Part shown: positions 12,059 through 20,339 of the stretch, piece by piece
Layout of the letters: each line of letters begins with the position of its first letter
How positions within the stretch are numbered: position 1 is the first letter of the stretch
Assembly: GCA_000697335.1 (NCBI GenBank)
Contig: JNEM01014428.1
Coordinates: 1 to 21,123 of the forward strand
DNA from: Conidiobolus incongruus B7586
Taxonomy: Eukaryota > Entomophthoromycota > Entomophthoromycetes > Entomophthorales > Conidiobolaceae
DNA length: 21,123 nt
Direction of reading: 5' to 3'
The notes under the pieces: model-generated
The model's database searches: none
What the model saw: the letters and a program-made list of their open reading frames with translations, nothing else
Told to the model about the DNA's origin: nothing
Position numbers and translations under genes: made by a program

Positions 12059-12094
<36 letters not shown>
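12059..12094. repeat. (AT)18 microsatellite
   Basis: Thirty-six bases of uninterrupted AT dinucleotide, the longest pure simple repeat in the window. It can extrude a cruciform and is likely to vary in length; assembled length may not be exact. Confidence 0.95.
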
Positions 12095-12096
<2 letters not shown>

Positions 12097-12328
12097 AACT
12101 TTCAAGTGTATCAAAATATTTTGACTTTTCTAATATTTTAATATAATCAAGATGTTTTTCTGCTATCCTGTTCATTTGAGAATATTAACCATTCGAAATA
12201 AATTGTTTAGAGTGATGATTATGTATTTGATGTAAATTGGGACAATATAAGAAATTAATAAGACTCTCCTAAAACGATCAACCTTAAATTTCACGCTTGA
12301 ATTATATGAAATTCAATTGGCTTATTGT

Positions 12329-12463
12329 ATGAAATGCTCCTTAATCTCTATGATCCTGATGTCCTTTTCAATTGTGAAGAGTTCGTTGGATATCTATCAA
12401 TTAACACATACTATTCAATCTCAAAATCTATCTCCAGTTGAGCCAATATTTCAACCTAGCTGA
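12329..12463 (+). CDS. Possible 44-residue signal-peptide ORF or relic
   Basis: An ATG at 12329 opens a 44-residue frame beginning MKCSLISMILMSFSIVKSS, which has the shape of a signal peptide (Lys, then a hydrophobic core), followed by a short polar tail ending IFQPS. The frame is open without an ATG back to 12251. It lies 245 bp before the next gene, which is itself secreted, on the same strand. No TATA box was found in front of it. It may be a tiny secreted peptide, the truncated remains of a neighbouring secreted-protein gene, or chance. Confidence 0.2.
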   Translation: MKCSLISMILMSFSIVKSSLDIYQLTHTIQSQNLSPVEPIFQPS

Positions 12464-12603
12464 AAAGGTCAAATAATGTGACGATTTCTAAAAGTAGTAT
12501 GAATGATCCAATTATTTTATTAATTTTAGAACCCTAAAATTTCTAACTATTTGTCAAAACAAAAAAAATTTCCTTAGGAATTTATATTATTGTGGGCTTT
12601 GGG

Positions 12604-12610
12604 TATAAAT
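12604..12610 (+). promoter_or_regulatory. TATA box of the secreted-protein gene
   Basis: GGGTATAAATACC at 12601-12613 is a textbook TATA element set in G/C on both sides, which makes it stand out from the AT background. It lies 98 bp before the ATG at 12708, so transcription would begin near 12632-12642 with a leader of about 70 nt. A strong TATA often marks highly or conditionally expressed fungal genes. Confidence 0.6.
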
Positions 12611-12707
12611 ACCTTAAATAATTCCTAATTCACCAGTTAATCGTAAACTCTTATTTATTTCAATTGACTTGTCATCCTTTTTGAGTGTTGGTTCTCATTT
12701 TGCAATT

Positions 12708-13256
12708 ATGAAATTAATTGTTGCTTTGTGTATTGGTCAAAGTTTGGCAATTTCTTTACCAACTGGAGCCACTTCTAAGCCTATGAATCTGTGTGCATTC
12801 GCTCAAGCTTCGGTTTTGACTGGATTGATTAAAGCTGGTGTTAGACCCCCATTGAAAGCTCCTGCTCCTTTGAGTGCCAATTATATGCGCACCTGGTACC
12901 TTGACGCCGCCAGTGTTCAAGCCGAAAGTGACGAGACAAGCAGATATGTAGAAACTTTAAATGCTGATATTAATTCTAATAATCAACAAGTAGCAGCTGC
13001 AATGAACTTGAGTCAGGAACAGCTCAACAGCTATCTCCAATTTATTGAACCCAATGGCTTATACAAGATGGACACTGCTAACAAGCCCACACCAACAGCT
13101 TCCACTCAGTTTGCAGCTCACACTTGGATTTATCCAGTTGCCAAGAGTTGTCCACCTCCCAGCAACAGTATCTATCAATATGTTCCCAAAGATATTTTGC
13201 CATACACCAACTATAAAACAATAGCTACTGATACTGCTGCTACCACCACTACCTAA
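12708..13256 (+). CDS. Small secreted protein of unknown family, 182 residues
   Basis: Not recognised. The ATG at 12708 is preferred because it opens directly on a signal peptide, MKLIVALCIGQSLA, with likely cleavage after Ala14 (Ser-Leu-Ala at -3 to -1). The frame is open a little further upstream but without an ATG. The mature part has only two cysteines (Cys28 in MNLCAF, Cys147 in KSCPPP), enough for one disulfide, a Pro/Ala-rich stretch (RPPLKAPAPLSANY) and a polar, Asn/Gln-rich middle (DINSNNQQVAAAMNLSQEQLN). A Thr/Ala tail, TIATDTAATTTT, may be O-mannosylated. There is no GPI signal, membrane span or known enzyme motif. The strong TATA box and G+C content well above the flanks support a real expressed gene. 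Extracellular or cell-wall location is inferred; an effector-like or coat role is possible but unproven. Confidence 0.8.
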   Translation: MKLIVALCIGQSLAISLPTGATSKPMNLCAFAQASVLTGLIKAGVRPPLKAPAPLSANYMRTWYLDAASVQAESDETSRYVETLNADINSNNQQVAAAMNLSQEQLNSYLQFIEPNGLYKMDTANKPTPTASTQFAAHTWIYPVAKSCPPPSNSIYQYVPKDILPYTNYKTIATDTAATTTT

Positions 13257-13374
13257 TTTTAATTTAGGCTAACGACTGTGAATTGCCAATCTACAACTTT
13301 ATTTATTTTGTTTGATATTTCCTCAATCATTCTATACTCATACTATCTCACACCAACCAAACTGTTTTACCAAG

Positions 13375-13380
13375 AATAAA
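13375..13380 (+). terminator. Possible polyadenylation signal AATAAA
   Basis: AAGAATAAATTAC lies 119 bp after the secreted-protein stop codon, behind a C/T-rich stretch that looks like a 3' untranslated region. AATAAA is common by chance in this DNA, so the call rests on position. Confidence 0.35.
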
Positions 13381-14642
13381 TTACTATTATTATTTAGTTA
13401 CTACTCATTACATTATCCTATATTTCTATTAAATCTACAAAATTGATTTAATTATGATTTAATATTCTTCAAATTTCTATTATAGCTTATTTAACTCACA
13501 CCATTATTATTAAAAATTTTTTGTATTTGATAACCTCCCAATTATCGCAGCAAATCACATTCTAAAATTTAATTAATTCTATTGGGTTAAATATGTGGGG
13601 AAAATTTTTTTTATTAAATTATAAATTATTATTGAATTTATAATCTTAATTTTTGATTGTAATAAGATTATATACTTAATTTTGTAGTATAGAATCAATT
13701 AATTTGGTAATAAAAATCTTTTACTTAATCAATTATATTAACTCTTTATAACTTACACCAATGGAATTATATGAGCGCTATGTTGAACCAGTCATATAAT
13801 ATAAATGAGCTTGATAGTTCAATATATTAAAAATCACATTATCAAATATTCATATAGCCTTTTCAGAATTGATTTCAAAAATGATAAAGTAATTATATTA
13901 TTTCATATTTCAATTCAAAAGCTCCTTGATCTTTATAATAAAAATAATGATGTTAATATTATAGTATATAAATAGAATGAATAAAATGATTAAAATAAAT
14001 AATAATATATTTTATAATTATTAAAAATAATATTGAAATATTAATTTAAATAATTTAATTTTAATTATTTTTATTATAAATACCTTTTGTTAATAAAGAT
14101 ATATATATATAATATTATAACTTAAATAAAAATATATTTTATATTTAATTAATAAATATTTCTAAATTGTTTTAAATAAACATTATATTAAATATTAATT
14201 TCTTTTTCATTTAAAATTAATATTTTATTTAATTAAATAGCTAAATAAAAAGAATATTATAATTTTTAATTAATTATCTTATTCAAATTTTTATTATTAT
14301 TATTAAATTAAAAAAAATGTTTTTATTATATTTTATTTTTTTTAGCCTAATTCTATATATTATGTATTTTTATTTTTTCATTTTATTTAATTTATGATAA
14401 TATTTACAATATCTATTAATATGGTTGATTATATATACATAATTTTAAATAAATCAAAATATGAGAATTGATTTTGTTAAATATATATCTATTAAATATT
14501 ATAATTAAGTTAATTAAATTATTATGAAATTAAGAATAGTTTCAAAAATTTTAACTTAAAAATATGGATTGATAATTAAAATGAATTGCAAATAATATTT
14601 AATATAATAAGATTATATTTAAATAATTTTAAATTTTCAATA

Positions 14643-14661
14643 AGATGTGTATAAGAGACAG
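14643..14661 (+). other. Exact Tn5 mosaic end (Nextera adapter core), probable artefact
   Basis: AGATGTGTATAAGAGACAG is identical over all 19 bases to the engineered Tn5 mosaic end used in transposase-based Illumina libraries. It sits in nearly pure A/T sequence and is followed at once by an (AT)n run. A chance 19-base match in 21 kb is vanishingly unlikely, even more so with seven G/C bases in this background. No Tn5 transposase or second end is present. It is best read as adapter sequence left in reads and built into the assembly. Confidence 0.93.
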
Positions 14662-16732
14662 ATATATATATATATATTATTTTGATATTTATATATTTTT
14701 TTCATAAGTAAAAAGCTTAAATATAATGGCTAATTAAATATAGTTAAAATAAATAAAATGATCTATATTTGTTTGGTCATAATTATTTAATATTTTCAAC
14801 TTATTTTTTATTAATAATCTAATTCAAATATTCATAATATTTAAATATTTTGCGCTAATAACATATTAATAAATTTATCTAATTTTTAATATAAGATAAA
14901 TAGAAAAATAGTTTTATTAATGATAACAAAAATCTTTAAAATTAATATAAAATCCAATATTTTATATTCATATTTTAATTTTTATTCACAATATTTTTTA
15001 ATTATAGCTTTAAAAATTATATAAAATAAATATATATAATTTTAATTAATTTTAAGCTATATTGATATCAAAATAATATTGTTTGAATTTATATAATAAA
15101 AAAATACTACTTTATATATGGGTAATAAATTTATTATATTTAATGTTAAATATATATATAATATAATTAAATACAAATATATAGAATATAAATTACTCTG
15201 ATGTGATTCATAAAATTATTATTCAAGTAATTTAACATATTGCATTACTTTTTAATTATAAAAATATTAAATATTATATTTTGATTATATTAAGGGAAAT
15301 CAATTTAATTATAAAATTGTATAAAAAATACATGTAGTTAGAGAATAATATGAAATTTTTTGAATATTGATTTCAATTAAGCAGTGATTTATCTACTTAT
15401 ATAAATATTCAGTTATTCAAATTCATATAAAATATAAGATTATTTATTATATAAAAAACTAATGATATATAGATTATAATTATCACGAGTATTATTATAG
15501 TATAATATTTAATAAAAATAGATTACCTTATCATTCTTTATAATCATTATGGATATAATTTATTCATTTATAAAAATTTTGATAAAAATTAATATTACAA
15601 AAAATCTTGAGAGTTTAAATTTTACTATAATTATACAATGGGTTTTATTAATTTGTTTACGATATGGAATATTGTTGTACTAAATTTAGATAAATATTTT
15701 TTTAATAAACATTGGAGACAGAATATGTTTAAAATATTATATTTTAAAATTATTCTATCAATTTAAAAATAAAAATTTTAATATAAATTCTAAATTTTCC
15801 AGCTATTTATTCTTTATAAATCAAAAAAAAAATACAAATTTAACAATTTTTTTTAATTATTACCTGTATAACTTAAAAAACAATTTATTACAATTTTATA
15901 TTTTAATATTCATTTTGTTATAACTATAATAAATAAAAGTTTAAAATTGACTAAAAAATAAGGCTTATAAGTAATTAATAGTATGACTGAATATTAACCA
16001 AATACAAAAAATAATATAAGAAATATCAATTTAATATAATAAAAAGTTATGATAATAATTAAATCATGGATCCTAGTATATAATTTATTTACAATAAATA
16101 ATAGCAAATTATATTTAAAAAAATACAATTATAAATATTAAAACAAAAATTATTTAAAAAAAATAAGGGTTATTAAATATATTTATTTATGATATATCAT
16201 TTTGATTTATGAAAAGTAAAAAACAAATAATGATAATACAATATATATTCTATAATATGAAATATAATATTAATTAGTATAAGAAAAACTCAATTTATAA
16301 ATCTTTTATTAAACTCATTGATAACCTTGTACATATATCTAAAATTATCAAAACTTTATTTAAGAACTGGCCTTTATTACTTTATCCATTACACTCACCT
16401 GAAGGGAATCTCTATAATGAGCATTGCTATGATAAATGAGAAAATTTGATTTTGGAAGAGATTTAATGAAATTTCAACTTTTATATTTTAAAATTAGGAG
16501 TGCAGCCTTGAAGATGTAGTGTAAAAAGGGTCTAAGGAAATACCATTATATATCGAAGTTTTTTATAGAAAAAGTGGGAAGTTGTTAATTATGAAAGACA
16601 TGTTATTTTTACTCTAGCCTCTAATTTATTTGAATAAAAACCAAATTTAGTGAACTTATTTGTTGAAAATATTTATATATTGAATTTTATATATTATATC
16701 AATAATTTATTATTAATAAAAAATATCGAAGT

Positions 16733-18094
16733 TTACAACTTGGCTTCATTTATCTTGGCAACTCTCATTACCATATTTACTCCAAGTTCTGCCATAATCT
16801 CTTCAGAGCCTCCTGGAATAGCATAGCCTCTCACATCTCTGTACAATCTCTCAATCTTTTCACCTTGTCCTCCTTTGGTATAGCCAGCACCTCCGAAAAT
16901 TTGACAAGCTTCACGAGCACAGAATTCAAATAGACGTGAAACCTCAATCTTGAGGAGCGAAATGGGACCTGCGAGATGTAGAACTTGCTTCATCGTCGGC
17001 ATATGCTTGGTTTGGTATACTACATGCTCTGCCCAATGCTGAGCAGCTTCAATTTGACGGATCATGTGAGCCAATTTTTCACGAATGATAGCATGTTCGA
17101 TTAATCTCTTGCCAAATGTCTTACGCTTATTTGCATATCTATAGCACTCCTCGTAACATACTCTAGCGTATCGAATCCCACTAATTACCATACCCATACG
17201 CTCGTGGTTGAAGTTGAATACGATTACTTTAAAGCCTTCATTTTGCTCCCCAATTACATTACCTACTGGAACTTTGACATCTTCGTAGGTAACAAATGAA
17301 GTACCACTGCCATGGAGTCCCATAACTTCGAGAGGGCGAGTCTTAAGGCCTTCACTGCGCTCGATCACCATGACAGTAACACCCTTGACACCTTTATCTC
17401 CAGTTCTAACAGCAGTAACAAAATAATCAGCGTCAGTTCCATTAGTAATCCATTTTTTCTGACCGTTCACAATGTAATGGGTGCTTTCTGGATTTAATTT
17501 AGCTTCAGTACGAATGTTAGCTACGTCACTACCAGCATGAGGTTCAGTAATAGCAAGAGCCATCCTTTTGCGACCAAAAACAATATCAGGAATAATTTTA
17601 CGCTTAAGATCATCCGATCCCATCAAATGAATAGGGTTAAGACCTAAAGCAGGACCCGTTACAAGTCCCGCAATGAGACCAGGACTGCCAACTCTAGCCA
17701 ACTCATCCCCCACAATGAAGGAATGAAACACGTCAAACTTACTCGGCTCGACAACACCACAAATTTTGTTGGGAAAGTATTCCCTAACGATTTCCACACC
17801 TGCAGTCGCTGCTAAAATTCCCAACTCGCCAGCCCTCAAAACAATTTCCTTGGGAGGATTTTTATTCGCATCGGCGTTCGCTACATGTTTGGATAACTCC
17901 TCATCCACAAATTTTCTCAAAGCGTTTCTCAGTTGGACGTGCGAATCGTCATAGTAAGGACTATACCACTCCTGGTACCATGTGGGATCTGCATAAGGGA
18001 TCATATCACCAAAACGCTCGAAAGGTTCACGATCTCCCTCTGATGAGCATAAGTTTGGATTAATTGGATTTTTTATTTGATTATTATCATTCAT
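16733..18094 (-). CDS. Acyl-CoA dehydrogenase B, fungal type, C-terminal PTS1 (-AKL)
   Basis: Intronless 453-residue paralogue of dehydrogenase A, with a 14-residue longer, Asn-rich polar N-terminus (MNDNNQIKNPINPNLC) that does not look like a mitochondrial presequence. Signature 1 is canonical (ITEPHAGSDVAN, 182-193). Trp215 in KKWITNG and the RKTFGK and QIFGGAGYTKGGQGEK elements form the FAD site. The catalytic Glu is predicted at E298 (NHERM), with Gly428 at the MCAD E376 position (IPGGSEEI). The last three residues, AKL, are a canonical type-1 peroxisomal targeting signal, so the enzyme is probably peroxisomal, as described for acyl-CoA dehydrogenase activity in Neurospora microbodies. 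In copy A the WITNG motif is WITGG and the region after GDELARV diverges (copy B GLIAGLVTGPALGL), so substrate range may differ. Both ATG and stop are clear. Confidence 0.94.
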   Translation of the reverse strand: MNDNNQIKNPINPNLCSSEGDREPFERFGDMIPYADPTWYQEWYSPYYDDSHVQLRNALRKFVDEELSKHVANADANKNPPKEIVLRAGELGILAATAGVEIVREYFPNKICGVVEPSKFDVFHSFIVGDELARVGSPGLIAGLVTGPALGLNPIHLMGSDDLKRKIIPDIVFGRKRMALAITEPHAGSDVANIRTEAKLNPESTHYIVNGQKKWITNGTDADYFVTAVRTGDKGVKGVTVMVIERSEGLKTRPLEVMGLHGSGTSFVTYEDVKVPVGNVIGEQNEGFKVIVFNFNHERMGMVISGIRYARVCYEECYRYANKRKTFGKRLIEHAIIREKLAHMIRQIEAAQHWAEHVVYQTKHMPTMKQVLHLAGPISLLKIEVSRLFEFCAREACQIFGGAGYTKGGQGEKIERLYRDVRGYAIPGGSEEIMAELGVNMVMRVAKINEAKL

Positions 18095-18459
18095 ATTAAA
18101 CTATATTTATGTATTCAAATTTAAGAAAATAATTGAACAAGAAACTAGATCTGATACTTGAATTTATAATTTTTATTTGCATTTATTAAGATTAATTAAT
18201 TTATTTTTCATATGATTTTAAGTTTTAATTTATAAATGCAATTCTTTTTATTTTTAATATTGTCATTGATGCAGATTAATAAGTGAAAATAATATCAAAT
18301 TGTTATATATTAATTCATTATCAAAATCAAATAACGAATAATTTTGAATAATTAAAATGGCTAATTTGAATATTAGGATATATTATAATTCAATGAGATG
18401 AATTTTGAATAATGATAATATGATATAATTAATCAATATTTTGATTACAAAGTGACTGA

Positions 18460-18865
18460 AATATTCCTAACTTGATTCAGAAAATCGCGTCATATTTGAA
18501 CCATAATATAATATTACATTGTTTTTATTTTTCGGAATTCAAATCTTCAATCAAATCCGAATTAAAATTAATATTGGAGATGATATTGGAAACGGATAAG
18601 TTAGAGTATCACAATATAATATTTCAAAATGAATATATTATAAATTATATATCATACAGATATTATTTAAATCTATTTACAAGTCATTTAATGGATTATT
18701 TCAAAGGTTTTGTCACTGTTAGCAAGAGCTGAGCAATTTTTAGAACATTGTAAAGATGATTATATTTCAAAATTTATTAAAAAATTGGACCAATTAGCAT
18801 TGCATAAACTGTGATTCCAGTTGAATGATTTGGAACAATGTGACAACTTCATTCATAATCAGTGA
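18460..18865 (+). pseudogene. Decayed F-box-like gene fragment
   Basis: An open stretch without ATG begins NIPNLIQKIASYLNHNIILH, resembling the start of an F-box (Leu/Ile-Pro, then Ile-x-x-Tyr-Leu), followed by helical sequence (KSELKLILEMILETDKLEY). F-box proteins are substrate adaptors of SCF ubiquitin ligases. Near 18705 the protein-like reading passes into another frame (LLARAEQFLEHCKDDYISKF), which then meets a stop at 18812 and continues as FQLNDLEQCDNFIHNQ to 18865. That pattern, plus the lack of a start codon, suggests a host gene damaged by at least one frameshift and one stop. The F-box match is by eye and weak; it could instead be an unknown family or an exon of a gene I cannot see. 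Confidence 0.3.
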
Positions 18866-19399
18866 TTATGAATATAGTTATATATAATAATGATATAGTT
18901 AATTAAATTACTTATGAAATATTTGTATATTGTTTATAATGATCTTTTATTGTATATTCATGAATAAGATTAATTTATATTGAACTTGACATTGAAATTA
19001 ATAAAAACTGATAATTTGGCAAATTATCTTAAAATTAGATTGATTTGCTAAATTATATTCAATTAAGCATTTTTTTGATGAAAAAAATATATTCAAACCA
19101 GTTATTTGACCAATATACATCGAATAAACTAAAGATTAAAATAATATTATAATTCAAGGAATATAAATAAAATTTTAATATATACTATTCATATTTAATG
19201 TTAACAATGATTTATTAATGTACACTTGTAGACTTTTTTATTGAAAACATAATATTCTTATTTAATCTTTAATAAATGTTATAGCATTGGAAAGTGAAGG
19301 AGTGAATAGAATTAGTAGAGCTGATTTAATCTATGTGAATTTATAGTCATATTTATAAATACTTCTGCTTCAGCTGCTTTGAAAATTTGATGAGTAAAA

Positions 19400-19555
19400 A
19401 TGCTAATCATTTTAATTGAACTATTGATAGGAAAATTGTTAATTGAGAAATTTAGAATGAAATTTTATCATAATTGCAAAATATACAAAACTGCTGAAAC
19501 ATATCACTTGAAGTTATTCAGATATATGGATAACCTTAAATTAAGTATGAAATAA
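19400..19555 (+). other. Small open frame, 51 codons, doubtful
   Basis: An ATG frame beginning MLIILIELLIGKLLIEKFRM and continuing with KTAETYHLKLFRYMDNLKLS. It has a Lys-rich, hydrophobic composition that AT-rich DNA readily produces, but its second half is more varied than chance usually gives. It may belong to the same decayed locus as the F-box-like fragment upstream. No family recognised. Confidence 0.15.
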
Positions 19556-19634
19556 AGGTATTTTTAACACCTAATAGATGAAATATAATATTGTGATTAA
19601 TATTAGCTAACAGAATAAAAATATATTAAATTAT

Positions 19635-19832
19635 TTGATTTATTTTAACAATTTGAATATTAACCTTAAATCAATCAATTGTACAAATATAATATTTGAA
19701 ACTCCAATAATGAATCAATATTGTATATTTCAAGTGATTAAAGAATATATACAAAGTCACTCAAAAGGAGTTAGTATTAAATGTCAATTTTATTTATATC
19801 TGTATTTTTATAATACCAATAAGTATAATTAA
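19635..19832 (+). other. Small open frame, up to 65 codons, doubtful
   Basis: The frame reads FNNLNINLKSINCTNIIF and later MNQYCIFQVIKEYIQSHSKG. The first part is loosely like a leucine-rich repeat, which would fit the tail of an F-box/LRR gene starting near 18460, but a single repeat cannot be called safely. The only in-frame ATG is internal, near 19710. Coding status is unproven. Confidence 0.15.
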
Positions 19833-20206
19833 TTCATTTTTATATAATACTTTCTAGTGCTGAAAAATATTTTCAATTAAATATATGGTTGATTTTGAAA
19901 GTTTAATAATGTTATATTAAAGAGTGAAATAACAAAATCAACAGCTGTATTATTGTTGTTATTACCAACTTATATCAATAAGATTATTTCATTTAATGCA
20001 ACATATAATATCTAATTATTATAAAAACCTGTTTATTTTCCTTTGTTATATTATTAATTAAAATAATTGTTTTAACACAGTGAATTTGATATTACCATAG
20101 AATCAAAGAAATGGGAAATTTTTTAATTTCTGATTTTTCAAACATATTATTAGTTTCAAATAAGCAAATATATATAAAACAAATAGGAAAATAAATAGTT
20201 TTGAAT

Positions 20207-20228
20207 TATATATATATATATATATATA
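20207..20228. repeat. (TA)11 simple repeat
   Basis: Twenty-two bases of TA dinucleotide about 110 bp left of the mariner. TA is the target of mariner insertion, so such a run is a ready landing site, though no target duplication was identified. Confidence 0.85.
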
Positions 20229-20339
20229 ATAATTTTTTTGATTAAAAAATGAATTTTTTAAAATTAGTTATTTAATTTAATCATGCTTAAACTAAATAGT
20301 AACTATCAAAAGTTTTTTATTTTAGTATTAGTAAAACTT

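Larger units (their letters stand above)
9806..12707. other. AT-rich spacer with microsatellite and weak coding-like islands
   Basis: About 2.9 kb between dehydrogenase A and the secreted-protein gene. A possible AATAAA polyadenylation signal lies at 9817-9822. 9830-11700 shows nothing recognisable. From 11700 on the composition becomes more mixed: a short protein-like frame near 11750-11860, the AT repeat at 12059-12094, a small open frame at 12251-12463 and then the promoter of the secreted-protein gene, with its TATA box at 12604. Confidence 0.55.
13257..16732. other. Extremely AT-rich spacer between convergent genes
   Basis: About 3.5 kb separate the secreted-protein gene from dehydrogenase B, which converge on it. 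Between about 13960 and 16300 long stretches contain almost no G or C. No frame survives on either strand there. The one sharp exception is the 19-bp mosaic end at 14643. Between about 16370 and 16640 the composition becomes more mixed. In that part, near 16374-16490 on the minus strand, a frame of about 37 codons (SLPKSNFLIYHSNAHYRDSL...) looks faintly protein-like but has no start codon or family. Confidence 0.6.

Noticed and set aside
12059-12094. AT run as a replication origin or CRISPR-like repeat
   Set aside because: A pure dinucleotide run without spacers or flanking structure; simple repeat explains it.
12669-12707. Upstream TTG start giving a 195-residue secreted protein
   Set aside because: It would place 13 residues before the signal peptide; the ATG at 12708 gives a clean signal peptide and a sensible leader after the TATA box.
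14643-14661. A natural Tn5 or bacterial insertion at this site
   Set aside because: Only one 19-bp end is present, with no transposase, second end or target duplication; the sequence is the engineered hyperactive end.
16551-16734. 11-bp direct repeat TATCGAAGTTT at 16551-16561 and 16724-16734
   Set aside because: Too short to be a target duplication or element end, and nothing element-like lies between.
17312-17954. Plus-strand open frames of about 60 codons within the dehydrogenase B gene
   Set aside because: Shadows of the conserved minus-strand gene.
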